From: Cephalopachus bancanus
Lineage: Eukaryota > Chordata > Mammalia > Primates > Tarsiidae
Assembly: GCA_027257055.1 (NCBI GenBank)
Contig: JAPVLO010000054.1
Coordinates: 3,348,001 to 3,412,000, forward strand
Reading direction: 5' to 3'
Length of the DNA stretch: 64,000 nucleotides
The position numbers were made by a program, and so were the translations under genes. Shown here piece by piece: positions 1-12,162 of the stretch. The notes below the pieces were generated by a model, which had not been told where the DNA came from, ran no database searches, and was given only the letters and a program-made list of their open reading frames with translations. Positions within the stretch are counted from its first letter, which is position 1. Each line of letters begins with the position of its first letter.

Positions 1-125
1 CATAAGCAATGCTCCAGCAAGCACACAATGGACAGGTGAACAAGAAATAAATCTTTATTCAGTTCTAAACCACTGAGAATTTGGGATTGTCTGTTACCAC
101 ACCCAAGCCTAGCCTACTGACTGTT
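1..125 (+). repeat. 3' end of a probable ERVL-MaLR-type LTR, cut by the window edge
   Basis: An AATAAA signal at about 46-51 is followed by a 'cactgagaatttgggattgt' stretch and a 'cctagcctactgactg' ending. This layout is typical of the R/U5 end of MaLR-like solo LTRs. The family is not assigned and no internal retroviral sequence is seen. Confidence 0.4.
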
Positions 126-710
126 ATGCATGGCATGATAACATCTCTGCAGACTTGTTTTTAAAAAAATCACTACATCCTCTCCTCTTGGTTTGAATTT
201 TATTTTCTCAGTTAACTCACCCCCTGGAAGGTATACACACACTACTGAAGTAAATTAATAATCACGGTTGGCCACGTGTCTAGTGGAAATTATTACTGTC
301 TTTGGGCAAGTAGTGATTTGCAAGTGATGACTTAAGTCTAATTGAATACTTGTGTTTTAGTGCCTTGAACAAAAGACTAGCAGATCCCAGAGAAAGAAAG
401 AAGCTTTTCCACAGAAAGAGTCACATGAAATTCAGTACCCCTTGGGGCAATGGGTGTGTTTGCATCATTTCTCTGAATTTCAAATCACATGAACCAAGAG
501 TTATTTAAGACCCCTGAGACGCCAAAAAAGAATTGCTCAGTGCTGATTAATCACTGATAAATAATTAATTAACCTGCCTACAACATGGATAACAGTACTA
601 TGGAGGCAGAATTTGAGGTACATTTTTATTGTTTTACTTTTTGAACAGTAGATACAAATTTAGCACGAAGATTAATTGAACAATTGAACTGTGGCACTAA
701 ACTATATACA
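126..710. other. No recognised feature
   Basis: AT-rich intron sequence. I see no gene, RNA or repeat family that I can name. Confidence 0.5.
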
Positions 711-840
711 CAAGGAAACCCAAGGAAGAAAGGAAGGGAGGTGTGGGGGAGGAAAGGGAGAAGGGGAGAGAGGAAGTGAGGGAAAGAAGGAGCAAAAGGA
801 GAGAAGGACAGAAAGAATGACAGGAAGAATGGAAGGAAAG
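711..840 (+). repeat. Purine-rich (GGAA/GAGG) low-complexity tract
   Basis: About 130 bases are almost entirely A and G, built from degenerate GGAA, GGGA and GAAA units. On the transcribed (minus) strand it is a long polypyrimidine tract. Confidence 0.85.
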
Positions 841-1535
841 CAGACTTGTTAGGGTTCTAGCTCAAAACATGGAAATGTTAGGAAAGAAGATAAAAGAGGC
901 CCGAGGTTGTTGAGTGATTTACAAGAATCAATAAGGTCCCTTATAAACAATAGGGCTACATGAACTCTGTGAAAAGCAGCAGATGGCTCTGGGTGCCTCT
1001 ATGAAAACTAAGCATCCCAGGCCACATCTGGTATTCCAGGCTCCAGGGAAATCTCCCGCATCCTTCCTTTTGCTCTGTAGATCATGGATCACGAACTTTT
1101 ATGACTACAAGAACCACAGAGATGTCATCAATGAATAAAACGGGCCAAGTGTATTTATACTCTCCCTGCATACCAAGTATCTAAGTGTACTTCTCACTGC
1201 TGCAGAGAAATATGCTCTCTCTCAATTTTCTTGTAAACTCTACCCCCTCAGCCTATCTTGGTTTTTTTTTTTTTTCACTTTTGATAGCAAATATTGTCTT
1301 TGCTATAAGAAAAGACAACAAGCACAATGATGAATGCCAACTGACACCTGGTCCCAAAGATGACAGGAATAAGGAGACCACCTGAAGAGGGCTGTCATGG
1401 AGCACTGAAGTTTGGTGATACAACAGCTACCACTTATTTTGGGAAATAATAACAAATATGATGTTATGTAGACTCTGTCAGCTTTAAAATATTATTTAAT
1501 GTTTTCTTATTGCAGAATGAATTTTTATTTCAGTA
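841..1535. other. No recognised feature
   Basis: Ordinary intron sequence. A 66-codon open frame at 1185-1385 contains a T-run-encoded phenylalanine stretch and looks like chance. Confidence 0.5.
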
Positions 1536-1803
1536 TTTGTTTTATTTTTAAAATGTGGGGCACAATTCAGAGTTAGGTATACAAATGGACATTGTACAGG
1601 TAAAATTTGGGTCTCATTCGGTCCCCGCTTCGCCTGGTTGGGGATCAGGTACCCTTATCAATGAAGTGTATCTCTCCTCCCCTGACAGTTACCCACTACT
1701 GCCAATCCCTTTCTCATAGTATTATGATAATTGTTCAGGGTTCACTTATGAGTAAGAGCATGTGTGGTACTCAGTTCTTTATTTCTGTAATAGATCACTG
1801 AGT
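1536..1803 (-). mobile_element. L1 3' end (3' UTR and ORF2 tail), split by an Alu
   Basis: The reverse complement reads as the distal L1 end, including the conserved 'ctcttactcataagtg' motif that follows ORF2. The terminal motif 'gtggggcacaattcag' recurs in the L1s at 29181 and 33450, so these share a 3'-end family. The element continues at 2112-2353 on the other side of an Alu. Confidence 0.8.
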
Positions 1804-1814
1804 ATTATAGATTC

Positions 1815-2099
1815 TTTTTTTTTTGAGTTGGAGTCTCACTCTGTCACCCAGACTGGAGTGCAGTGGCCGCTCCCGGCCACCGCAACCTCGACCTGCTGGG
1901 TTCCGCGATCCTTCCGCCTCAGCCTTCCAAGTAGCCGGAATTACAGGCATGCGCTACCACGCCCGGTTGATTTTTTTATTTATTGTAGAGATGAGGTCTC
2001 GCTGCCCAGGCGGGTCTTGAACCCACGGGCTCAGGCAATCCACTCACCTCAGCCTCCCAAAGGCGCGGGATTACAGGCTGAGCCACCGAGCCCGGCTTT
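1815..2099 (-). mobile_element. Full-length dimeric Alu, inserted into the L1
   Basis: A T-run at 1815-1824 is followed by a right and left 7SL-type monomer ending in CCCGGC near 2096. The target-site duplication 'attatagattct' is at 1804-1815 and 2100-2111. The nesting shows that the L1 is older than the Alu. It shares the 'gtggccgctcccggccacc' segment with the Alus at 4711, 5490 and 46643. Confidence 0.95.
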
Positions 2100-2111
2100 A
2101 TTATAGATTCT

Positions 2112-2353
2112 TAATCTATGCAAGTTGCCGCAAAGTTCATAATTTTGCCCTTTTTCATGGCTTTGTAATATTCCATTGTGTATATGTACCACTTTGTTTT
2201 ATCCAGTCTACTTTTGCTATCACGTTCATTCCATGTTTTTGCTGTTGTGAATAGTGCTGCAATAAATATGTGTGCATGGGTATCTTTTTGGTAGAATGAT
2301 TTGAGTTCCTCTGGGTATAATGTTTTATTTATGCCATAACCATCTAAAATCAA
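2112..2353 (-). mobile_element. L1 ORF2 C-terminal fragment
   Basis: An open 80-codon frame on the minus strand encodes recognisable late ORF2p residues, such as IFIAALFTTAKTW and WYIYTMEYYKAM. It is the upstream (ORF2) part of the L1 whose 3' end is at 1536-1803. The element is 5' truncated and is not an active copy. Confidence 0.88.
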
Positions 2354-2412
2354 CCTGTAAGCTCAATTTATCTCTTGATCCATACTTCCTCCCTCCTATT
2401 CACTTTTCTTAG

Positions 2413-2699
2413 TTTTGTTGAGTCTCAGTCTGTTGCCCAAAACTGGAATGCTGTGGCACAATCACAGCTCGCCATGGCCACAACCTCCTAGGTTCAAGTC
2501 ATCCTTCTGCCTCAGCCTCCAGAGCAGCTAGGACTACAGGAGCATGCTATCATACCAGTCCAATTTTATGAAATTTTTATAGATAAACGGTCTTGCTATG
2601 TTGCCTAGACTGGTCTTAAACTCCTGGGCTCAAGCAATCCTCCCACCTCGGTTTCCCAAAGTGTTGGCATTACCAGCATGAACCATCACACCCAGCCTC
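2413..2699 (-). mobile_element. Old AluJ-like element
   Basis: A dimeric Alu in reverse orientation, more diverged than its neighbours and lacking their shared variants. Imperfect target-site duplications of the type 'tcctattcacttttct' lie at 2394-2411 and 2700-2717. Confidence 0.88.
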
Positions 2700-2799
2700 T
2701 CCTATTCATCTTTCTAGAAAACTGGCCTAGGCTACACATCTGCTGATAAAGTTCAATCAAGTAATGTAGATGTCACATGATGTGCTGGGGAATGAGCTG

Positions 2800-2968
2800 A
2801 GTGTTTTGTAAAATGTATCTCATTTGCTCTTTACAAAAACCTCATGAATACAGACAAGAAAACTGAGAATTACAGTTTAAGTAACTTGCTTTAAGGTCAA
2901 GGTAAGTAGTAGAATTGAGATCAATCCCAGATTTAGCCCAGCTCTTTAACCATTATGCTCCATTACCT
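2800..2968 (-). repeat. MIR SINE
   Basis: The order 'aagaaaactgagaattacag', 'taacttgctttaaggtca' and 'gctctttaaccattatgctc' matches the reverse complement of the MIR core and 5' region. Confidence 0.7.
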
Positions 2969-4345
2969 TTCTCCCATTGCTTAAGCACCTATCCCACCTT
3001 GCAGCTGTCATCGTCAGAGAGCACCAGCTAAAAGATCAATATGTGACCATCAAGAAGGAAACACTCTACGTTCCATGTGAAAAAAACATTAATTTCCCTT
3101 TCACTGCTTTCTTTACTTAAATATTTTGGTCTGGTTTTTCAGAGAGAATTACATTGTGATCCCATTTTATCAAAAATGGCAGAACCAAAAAAAAGGTATT
3201 TCTGGTTGTGCTCCAAGCACCCGACTCATCCCAGGAGCATCTGCTTCATCTAAGTAGCCTGACACTTCCAATGAAAGCACATTCCGAGAGTGCTCCAGAA
3301 AGAAACTGCCAACCAGAGGCATGAATCGTCTGACAGTAATAAGAGCATTTAATAGTCTCCAAATCTTCTTCCTCACATTCTGCAAAGACCATGTCAAGCC
3401 TAATAGCAGTTTGTGCTATCTGGCAAGGTTGACACATGTATTCCACCCGTGGGTTTTGACTGACCAAAATCCCACAGGTTGAATATTGAAAGCTTTTTTC
3501 ATTTCCGCTGGTCTGACAGTCTCTTGGTGTGTAGTGAACCTTGCAGCAGCCTCTGTTTAAGACCTGTGGTCTTTGTGCAAAAGCGACAGCTCAAGCCTAT
3601 GCAGACTAAAGATGTGCTGCCAAAGGAAAAATCATTTTTTTCTTTCCCAGGAAAGATTTAGCTCAAATTCTTTGACAATAACCTGATTTTCATCTTGATC
3701 CTAACCTGGACTTTCTTCAGAGTCAAATGAAGATTTATGTTTGATATCATTTATCAACAAAATGCCCTAACAGTGTGCCAGCACTGGCTTCTCTTTTAGA
3801 TTTCCCTCTGAATTTATCTCCTCTACCAAGTGAATCACTACACTAGCAGGAGGACTGGGATCTCAGACTCAAAATATCCATAATCAGATTCCATGTACAG
3901 AGGACCCTGAAAGCATATTAGTCAAATATCTGGAATGTACTTACGTAATTTGCTAAAATTATTAAACCCACTGTGGGAGAAGATGAAGCATGATCTTTAG
4001 AGCTTAATTCAACCAAGTTTCCTTTGTAGCAATTGTTATATCCTGGAAGATGTTTTCGCATACTCTTATTCTGCAAACTCGTTGGCTTTGGTGGTTGCAT
4101 TTCCGAGGCTGGGTATATAGCCCAGCATCACCACTAACTGCCAGGAAAACTTAGTGTCTACCCCTGGATGCATAGCTTAGTCAAAGAGTAACTTTAGTGC
4201 TTATGTAGCCATATGATGTTGCACAACATTTCATCATTAAAAATACTCATTCAAGTCGTAAATGTGAAGAAGAATTAAACTATAAATTTCTTGGTGATTT
4301 AAGAGTATATATTAAGGTTATAAATAAATTAGCATATGAGGGAAT
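2969..4345. other. No recognised feature
   Basis: I see no gene or repeat that I can name. Short open frames on both strands at 3170-3467 have no family features. Confidence 0.5.
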
Positions 4346-4349
4346 GATT

Positions 4350-4680
4350 AAGTCAAACACCGTATATTATTTTAATGGAAATGAATCCTTTAGAACTATA
4401 ATTATAAAGACTATAATAATGTAGGAAAGATTTTATGATACAATGTTTAGTTTAAGAAAGATTAACACCAAGTTTTATTGAGATTATGGGTTCAGCTGTG
4501 GAAACGTACAAATGCCTATAGAGACAGACGGGAAAAAAACATGGAAACCAGAAACAGCTCCTTTACATGGTAGGATGTATAACTTTAAAATATTTCCTCT
4601 GTAGTAGTTCTATAACAGGGATTTGGGGAAAATATACATATATACCTTAAATAAAAGATGGCCTAATACTATTAAATCTA
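4350..4680 (+). repeat. Possible old L1 (L1M-type) 3' end
   Basis: A-rich sequence with 'tttagtttaagaaagattaa' followed by an 'acaaatgcctatagagacag' stretch resembles the 3' UTR of old L1M elements. The match is weak and the boundaries are approximate. Confidence 0.3.
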
Positions 4681-4710
4681 GTGTGCCATTTCTGACTTCT
4701 TAGAAGTTTG

Positions 4711-5006
4711 TTTTTTTTTTTTTTTTTTTTTTTGAGTTAGAGTCTCACTCTGTTGCCCAGACTGGAGTGCAGTGGCCGCTCCCGGCCACCGCAGCCTCGA
4801 CCTGCTGGGCTCCGGCGATCCTTCCACCTCAGCCTTCCAAGTAGCCGGAATTATAGGCATGCGCTACCACGCCTGGCTGATTTTTTGATTTATTGTAGAG
4901 ATGAGCTCTCGCCTGCCCAGGCGGGTCTCGAACTCGTGGGCTCAGGCAATCCACTCACCTCAGCCTCCCAAAGGCACGGGATTACAGGCTGAGCCACCAA
5001 GCCCGG
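4711..5006 (-). mobile_element. Full-length Alu
   Basis: A 23-base T-run, both monomers, and an end in GCCCGGC. Imperfect target duplications 'cttcttagaagttt' / 'cttcctagaaattt' lie at 4697-4710 and 5007-5020. Belongs to the same variant group as 1815-2099. Confidence 0.93.
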
Positions 5007-5020
5007 CTTCCTAGAAATTT

Positions 5021-5476
5021 TTAAGTGTGACCTAGAAGGAGGGACTTTTTGATCACTGCTATGAATATCACTATTTATTTCACCAAGCAATAAAAATAAG
5101 TAAAAGTAAACATTTTAAAAGTGTTTTAAGAGACAATGTTCTTCCAAGAATAAAAACGTCTATTTTTTAAAACAACACATTTCCTTTTCCACCAAAAGAG
5201 CTACCAAATAAATGCACTAAAATATCACAACATAGACTAATAAATTTTTCAAGTGTTTCTTGGAAGCAAGTCCACTAAATTCATCCCCAGATATTTGGCT
5301 TCCAGGACTCCTTTTGAAAAAAAAAAAAGGTGTCATGATCAGGTACTCAAACTTAATTCAGTTTTCGAAGTCTATTCCAGGAATTAAACAATTTAGGATT
5401 TTCTTTAGGGTTATCACTTTGGGGAGAGTGGGATCCTTAGAAATAGTTATAGAGGAAGAACTCTCATCACTCTCCA
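5021..5476. other. No recognised feature between two Alus
   Basis: AT-rich intron DNA with A-runs near 5320. No family recognised. Confidence 0.5.
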
Positions 5477-5489
5477 GCTCAACATTCTT

Positions 5490-5777
5490 TTTTTTTTTTT
5501 GAGTTGGAGTCTTACTCTGTCACCCAGACTGGAGTGCAGTGGCTGCTCCCGGCCACCGCAGCCTTGACCTGCTGGGCTCCAGCGATCCTTCCGCCTCAGC
5601 CTTCCAAGTAGCCGGAATTACAGGCATGCGCTACCACACCCGGCTGATTTTTTTATCTATTGTAGAGATGAGGTCTTGCCTGCCCAAGCGGGTCTCGAAC
5701 CCGCAGGCTCAGGCAATCCACTCACCTCAGCCTCCCAAAGGCACAGGATTACAGGCTGAGCCACCGAGCCTGGCTCG
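5490..5777 (-). mobile_element. Full-length Alu
   Basis: A T-run then both monomers in reverse orientation. Target duplications 'gctcaacattctt' / 'gcttaacattctt' lie at 5477-5489 and 5778-5790 (one mismatch). Same variant group as 1815-2099. Confidence 0.94.
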
Positions 5778-5790
5778 GCTTAACATTCTT

Positions 5791-6370
5791 AAACGCTAGG
5801 ACAACTTTACATCTGTCCATGACAGACCCAAGGCACCACAGTCTGCCTTACCTCAGAAGGTGAGTTTATAAGCTATCTGGTGTGGAAAATAAAGCCTTCT
5901 TGCTCTCTGTCTTCTTCACTCTCACCTCCAATAAAATTATTTTTCCCTCTGCCTATTAAACTCTGAATGATAAAGTTACAGCAATGTAGGAATTTGCTGT
6001 AACTTTTCTACAGGGCTTGTCACCAAAAGACAGGAGGAAGATCTTATGAGTGCACAGGGTGCTCCAGCATGTGGTCTCACTCCCCTCCAACCTCTTTAAT
6101 GTTTAACCAAGGGATTTAATCACAATTTTAGCATCTCTTGTATCTGCAGGAGTATATTAACCAAAACTCTCCTGTAAAATCAAAGTGTTTAGTCACCTCA
6201 TCCATGGCCTTCACACAACCTAGTTTAGGCACATTTATCCATACAGTCCACCCAGGGTAAGGACCTGGACTGAAAGATTCAGAACTCCCACTGGGAAAAA
6301 AAAAGATGCAAATATAAGAGTGAGTGTGTTGATCTTATCCCTTAGGAGAATGGAAGTCATGGAGGATAAA
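5791..6370. other. No recognised feature
   Basis: Unique-looking intron sequence without long open frames. Confidence 0.5.
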
Positions 6371-6545
6371 AGTCTGTCACCTCTGCCACTTCAACTTTGT
6401 GACTTTGGGCAAATTATTCAACTTCTTCTTACCCCAGTTTTGTCATCTATAAAATGGTAATGCTATTTTATTCGCAGGGTTTTATGAGCATTAAATGAGT
6501 TAATACATGTGAAATATTTAGATAAATATTTGGTACAGAGCAAAG
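6371..6545 (+). repeat. MIR SINE
   Basis: Contains 'tgtgactttgggcaaattat', 'tcatctataaaatggtaatg' and 'aaatgagttaatacatgtga' in MIR order. Confidence 0.8.
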
Positions 6546-6689
6546 GTTAGCTAGTATAACTCAGTACTGCAGGAAACTGAGCAGCCCTATTTCATGAGCT
6601 TTGAACATGGCTGCTGCCAGCAGTCAGGAACTCTCTCGATGTGCTCCCTTGTCCAATGCCATTGTCTTTACTCTCCCTTCCCAGGGAAA

Positions 6690-7080
6690 TTTCAACACTC
6701 ATTCATTCATTCATCCAGCAAAGTATTTATCAGGATCAGACTACATTCCAGGTACTGTGCTATGGTATAAAGAAAACAGATATTGACCTGTTCTTGTGGA
6801 GCTTAACTAGATAGGTATCTAAGCATTATCTGTCACAATATAATGAGAGAGACGCTTATGGTAGAAAAAGTGAAAAGGCCTGTGGTTCTTGCCCTCTACA
6901 ATCCAATGAAGAGACAGGCAGCTACTAGAAAATGTCATATTATATAATAAGTGCTGCCATAGGATTAAATAAGTGATGTTATAGAAGACAAAAAGGGTGA
7001 CCCATAGCTTACTTTAGGGAGGGAGGAGTGTAGTCAGGGAAATTGTCCACAGGCAGTAACATACAAGCTGAGACCTGAAG
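6690..7080 (+). repeat. Old interspersed repeat, family not assigned
   Basis: A 'cattcattcattcatccagc' start, a 'ccaggtactgtgctatgg' step and a 'gctgagacctgaagagtgag' end follow the layout of a common mammal-wide repeat. I recognise the layout but cannot name the family. Confidence 0.35.
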
Positions 7081-7394
7081 AGTGAGCATGTATGTGTGAA
7101 TGTGTGTGACTTTGGGGGCACAGCATGGAAACAAGTAAATTTATCATAATTATTCCACATAACAGGTGTTTATTCCATACTGATGAAACCTTCAGATCCC
7201 CTGATCCAGAACACAAGCACTTGTTTCCCAGCTGCTGGGGGCTATGGTGGCTGACAGATTCCACCTGAGTCCCTCTTTGGGACTTGTCCTCAGCTGAAGA
7301 GAACAGCTTCACTCAAGATCACTCTGGTTTCCCAAGGTCAGCCCACATCCAATGACTAGTCAATAAATAAGTATAAAGGTTCACTCCCTTTGCC

Positions 7395-7757
7395 CCTTGT
7401 CTTAGTCTGTTTGGACTGCTATACAAAAATATTGTAAATGAGGTGGTTTATCAACAACAGACATTTCTCACAGTTCTGAGGGCTGGGAAACTCGAGATTA
7501 AGGGATGGGCATGTTCAGTATCTGGTGAGAGCCCGCCTAGTTTCTGGTTCATAGGTGATGATCTTCTAGCTGTACCCTCTCATGGCAGAGGGGACAGGGA
7601 GCTCGTTGGGTTCTCTTTTATAAGGGCACTAATCCCATTCATGAGGACTCCTTCATCATGACCCCAACCTCCAAAGGCCCCATCTCCAAATGTCATCACT
7701 CTGGAAGTTAAGATTTAATATATGAGTTGTGGGGGACAAAAACATTCAGTCTAGAAG
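7395..7757 (-). repeat. MLT1-class (ERVL-MaLR) LTR
   Basis: Reverse-oriented LTR. It begins 'tgtcttagtctgtttggact', includes 'tttctcacagttctgagg' and 'ctaatcccattcatgagga', and ends near 'acattcagtctagaa'. This order matches MLT1 (MLT1C-like) solo LTRs. No internal region is present. Confidence 0.75.
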
Positions 7758-8765
7758 ACTCCATTTGGGCATGCTGAGGGGTCATCTCATGTCTAGTGTC
7801 CCCTATAGGACAGCTGTCAAGGCAGGTTGGCATCCTGCCTTCTCCCCTCTACAGGTGTTGATTCTAAGAGCATTCTCTTATAAAGTTCTTGCATGGAAAT
7901 CTGGGAGAACATCTCCTTTTATTAATTAAAAAACCAAGCTTTGAAAAGTTAAGTAACTTGTTGAGGATGAAACAGCATGCCTCATTCAGGGATGAAAGTA
8001 GTTCAGTTTGGCTAAAGCCCAGAATTTGAAGGTGGAGAAGGCTAAAGATAAACCATGCCTTAAAGAACATAATAAGTCATAATAAGAAATGAGGACATTA
8101 TCCTAAGGCAGTGGGAAGTATTAGAAGTGTTAAGTAGGACAGAGATGATCAATTAGTGCTTAATCATGACAAATTACAACAGTGTAAGCATATTTTTAGT
8201 AGGTGAAGCATGTTCTTACCAAGGAGGGGTTGCCAGGGTTTTTATCTAGGACCAGCTCTTTACTACTCACTGTTACTCTATGGGACAAAGAATAGGAAGG
8301 AAGCTGAGCTCTGTGAATAAAGAGGGAGAGAATAACACCTCAGGGATTGACAGGATAGAGAGTTATTGGCAGATGAGCTGGGTTGATAGGTGTACACAGA
8401 AAGAAGACAACCTCTTCCACCACCTCCCTGTCACTGTGCTGAATCAGACAGCCTGGTCTGAGCATGGGGTCTCAGGTTCAGGCAGCAGTTGCCTCTTCTC
8501 TTCTCTTACTGCCCCACTCAACAACAGAAGTACCTTGACTATCATATCCGTGAGTTGAAGCGCTTGAAAATTCTTGGGCTTGAAGACTTCATTTGCTGTC
8601 TTGAAATGAGATTGGATATATTTGAGGTGTTCTGAGTTAAAAATATCAACTTGTTCAAAGTAAAGTAAGATAGGTGGCGCTACTTCTCTGAACCATGCCC
8701 CTTCCCATGTGATTGTAGTTTCTTCCATAAAAAGGCAAAGTATGTTTCTGTGAGCCTTGGTTTTG
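7758..8765. other. No recognised feature
   Basis: Several 60-95 codon frames on both strands show no protein-family features. I see no repeat family that I can name. Confidence 0.5.
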
Positions 8766-8769
8766 AATT

Positions 8770-9130
8770 CAGTGATCTGACTTGATTGGGCCTATGTATT
8801 GCTAGTAAATGTAATGTAACCAGGAACTTGAAACTCTGCCTGCATACTGGGGCTTGTCTTGTTGTTTCTGCCATCACCCTGAGAAGAGCCTGCTACTCCC
8901 AGGGGGAGGATAAGAGACACGTGAAGCAGAACTGCTCCAACAGACACATAAGCTTTCAGGGGGAAACCGAGCCTCCTTGGCCACCACAGCTTGAAGTAAG
9001 GCCCTCACCCAAGCTCAGCACCAGTCAACTCAACTCACACACATAAAAAAATCAAGAAAAATGACTACCTTTTAAGTCGTTGCATTTGGTGGCATTTTGT
9101 TAATCAGCAAGAACTAGCCAAACAGCAAGA
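8770..9130 (+). repeat. Possible MaLR-like LTR fragment
   Basis: The layout 'gagaagagcctgctactccc', 'gaaaccgagcctccttgg' and 'gcccaagctcagcaccag'-like steps, with a closing 'ttggtggcattttgttaatc', resembles the 3' half of MaLR-type LTRs. Weak; not named. Confidence 0.3.
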
Positions 9131-9206
9131 GCTAGGATGCATTATACATATGTGTACTACATGTGCATATATCCTACTATGAATTTCATACCTTAGTTTT
9201 GACATT

Positions 9207-9265
9207 ACTTATTTATTTATATATAAATATATAAGAATATCTGTATATATATATATATATAAAAT
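9207..9265. repeat. AT-rich simple repeat
   Basis: TTTA units followed by an (AT)n run that peaks at 9243-9260. Confidence 0.85.
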
Positions 9266-9849
9266 AGTTGGAACCTCCTCAAGATTGGAAGCGACCTGGG
9301 TTCCTCTTAACCCTTAAGAGGACCTGTTCAACAGGATCTCAAATGATCAAGATCCATTTCAGTAGTTTTTGTGTCCCTAATTTCTCCAGGACATCTCCGA
9401 ACCCACAGAAGCAACTGTTCATCAAAACACCCCAGCTCACTCTTCTTGGACTACTCTTTGCTAAGCAGCATCTGACACCACCAGTGATGAGTGCTTGTGA
9501 TTTGTGCCTGGCTACCATCTACCTGCATCTGTCAACAGGAAAAAGTCACCAACTATAACACTGTGCTTGGTGTTAAAGAGAGTGGAGAAATATAATATGT
9601 CCTATTTAAGGTAATGTAACACTCAATATCAAAAAGCCAACAGCTAGTGGGAAAATAAAAAACAACTACCAGTCACTGCCATATTGTTGCAGAATTCAAC
9701 CTTTTCCCAAGAAAAAACTAGGGTTTTAATCTGGTTGTACAAAAATGAAATTTTTCCCAACCAACAACTACTATAACTTGAAAAAATTGATTTAATTGAG
9801 GATTATAATTGGACAGAAGAAAGATAGAAGGGAAAATGCAAGAATAAGA
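9266..9849. other. No recognised feature
   Basis: Intron DNA with a 96-codon frame (9268-9558) that has no recognisable domain. Confidence 0.5.
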
Positions 9850-10015
9850 TGGGGTAATTTGAATTTTTAAAGTGTTAATATACACCAAAATGACAAGAGT
9901 ATTTATCTCTGTGGTTACGGTATGAGGAGTAATGTTTACATTCTTCTCTTCTTCTTTTATTTGTTTTAAATTTAGAAAAGAATTGACATAAATATATAAA
10001 AATTATGCGATATGA
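9850..10015 (+). repeat. Possible old L1 3' UTR fragment
   Basis: The 'atttatctctgtggttacgg' and 'ttctcttcttcttttatttg' order resembles the 3' UTR of old L1M elements. Low-confidence call. Confidence 0.3.
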
Positions 10016-11602
10016 TCATGCTAATAAAATGCACATACTTCACACTGTCTCTTACCGGACTAGAAATATTTTTCAAAATATTTTAATGCCAAGCATCAGA
10101 TAAAAACCTAATTCAATAGCTTCTGGCCTTCAAGGAGGTCCTATACCTCTTTGAGAGTATGATTCAAGTTAATATCACTCTTACCTAAAAAGCTATTTGT
10201 ACACACAATATTTTGTACTTGTTGCAAGGATGAATTTAACTATTTTAAAAGCTGGAGACAGAATTCCTCTTAGGAAAATAAACAATTTTTGCTTAGTAAA
10301 AGTCTCAAGATATAGAAGACAGAGATCAGACTAAAAGGAGATGAGTGAAAGGATGAAATTTCTCTGTAGAATAAAATAAAAATATTTTGTATTCTAGTAG
10401 TTGAGAGGGAAGGAAGAAGTAAGGGAGGTGAGAACAGGATGGAAAGTAAGTGCATCATCCAGTAATGTGGCAGGCACAGGGACTGAGAAAGAATGGTCAA
10501 TAAGAAACATCCAATTATTTGAATAACAAGCTTTAACAAAATAGAAATGTAGAGTATTTGGTTTTAAATTCCCCAAAATGTTTAATAAAATTATGCCATT
10601 TACACAGTTTTGTCAATGGCACTATTAATATTTTAGATATATAAAAATATCCATTATGATCTGGTGCATTATGGAAATGGAATAACAAGTAAAAAAAAAG
10701 AAGTTGCATAGTCAGAACCAGAAGTGATGAGAAGAATTATGTTTCCCAACAATCCCCTGAAAGATTAGGAGAGCACTAGGTTTGCGGGCTCCAGCAAGCT
10801 TACTGAAACATTAACAAACGGGATCTTGTCAACAGATTAGGTTTGGAGACATCCAGGACATTGACACCTGTATTATACACATATTTCAGCTAATTGATGG
10901 GCCCCTTTCTTACTTGGCCAAGGGTCCTAAAGTAAGAACCACAATTCTAATGGGATTAATTCTTTGTTAACATAGAAAATATCTATTGATCTCCTATTAT
11001 GTGCTTTGCTCCAACGAATATGAACAATGGGTCCTTCAAGTCCAAGTTTCCGAGAATAAAAGAAATAATAGCTTCTGAAGAAAAGACATAATTAAATGCT
11101 GAAGTGCCAAATATAAAATCCAATGTGCCTACAACATGGTTTATAGTGCTTTTCATAATTTTTCCAACTATGTAGGATTCCGGAATGTCTTAAAAGAATA
11201 TGCAACATTACAAAAGTTAAGTCAGTGCTTATAACTGTTTTTGTCTAATTATAAAGATATAGGATGATAGCTGAAATTATCTTATACTAAAGATGCACCT
11301 AAAAAGGTCTCAAAATACATTTGTTTTAAAAGACTGAGACTAAAAGGAATGAAAAAACCTTGGGATTATTTTTAAAAATATGGAACAATTTATTTAATTT
11401 GACATGATGTATATAATCCCTTGGATTAAAGTCATTGATATTGCCCTGCTAAAAGCAAAACTCTAGTAAGGTTATCAATTCTTTTCATCTTTAGTTGCCA
11501 AAAAGGATGTTATAATATGTGTAAGTGAATGATAAACATAAATTCCTATGTAAAGCATCTGAACACTCTCTTTCATACTATAGATAGTAGCAGTAACCAT
11601 AA
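10016..11602. other. No recognised feature
   Basis: AT-rich intron sequence. I can assign neither a gene nor a repeat family. Confidence 0.5.
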
Positions 11603-12162
11603 AAGAGGGAACCCAAAGACAATCCAGAATTTACTCATAAAAAATATGTACTTATTTTCACATGTTTAAACTTTATTCACCTTCAAAATACTCTCTGTTT
11701 GACATAATACACCTATTGAGAAACTTTCTCCACTACTCAAAACAGTTTTTGAACTCGTCAATTTTGATGCCTTTTATTGCTTCTGCCATTGTTTGCTTCA
11801 CCTCTTTTACATCGGCAAAATGTTTTTCCCTTTTTCACCCAAGGAAACAAACAAACAAAAAAGTTGTTCAGATGACATTGAGTAAATAGGGAGGGTGGGG
11901 CAGGTAGGTCATGCCAAAAACTGCTGAACACTCAGCGCAGTGTGGGCAGGTGCGCTCATAATTCACCCATCATAAAATGGCCACACATTGAAGGAATCTC
12001 CAAAAAAATTTTTAACAGAAGCTGAATGCAGCCTCTCACAACAATGCGGGCTGGTACAGTGATGCCAATGGGTTTCTATAACTGTCACTTAGTGGGGGAA
12101 GCCTGTACTACAACATGCCCACCCTCCAAAGCATAATTCCAGGGTTTTTGGGGTCCCTCGTT
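11603..12162 (-). mobile_element. Internally deleted, decayed mariner (Tc1/mariner) transposon
   Basis: Imperfect terminal inverted repeats: 'gagggaacccaaagac' near 11605 and the reverse complement 'gagggaccccaaaaac' near 12160. Between them the minus strand encodes, with frameshifts and stops, transposase pieces: APAHTALSVQQFLA at about 11911-11953 (the NAPAH region), a PHPPY-like segment just after it, and a C-terminal part with EFKNCFE, RCI and REYFEG at about 11665-11810. The residues before APAH read I-M-S, so the catalytic aspartate and asparagine of the HDNAPAH motif are lost. A full mariner is about 1.3 kb; this copy is about 560 bp. It is non-functional. Confidence 0.82.
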
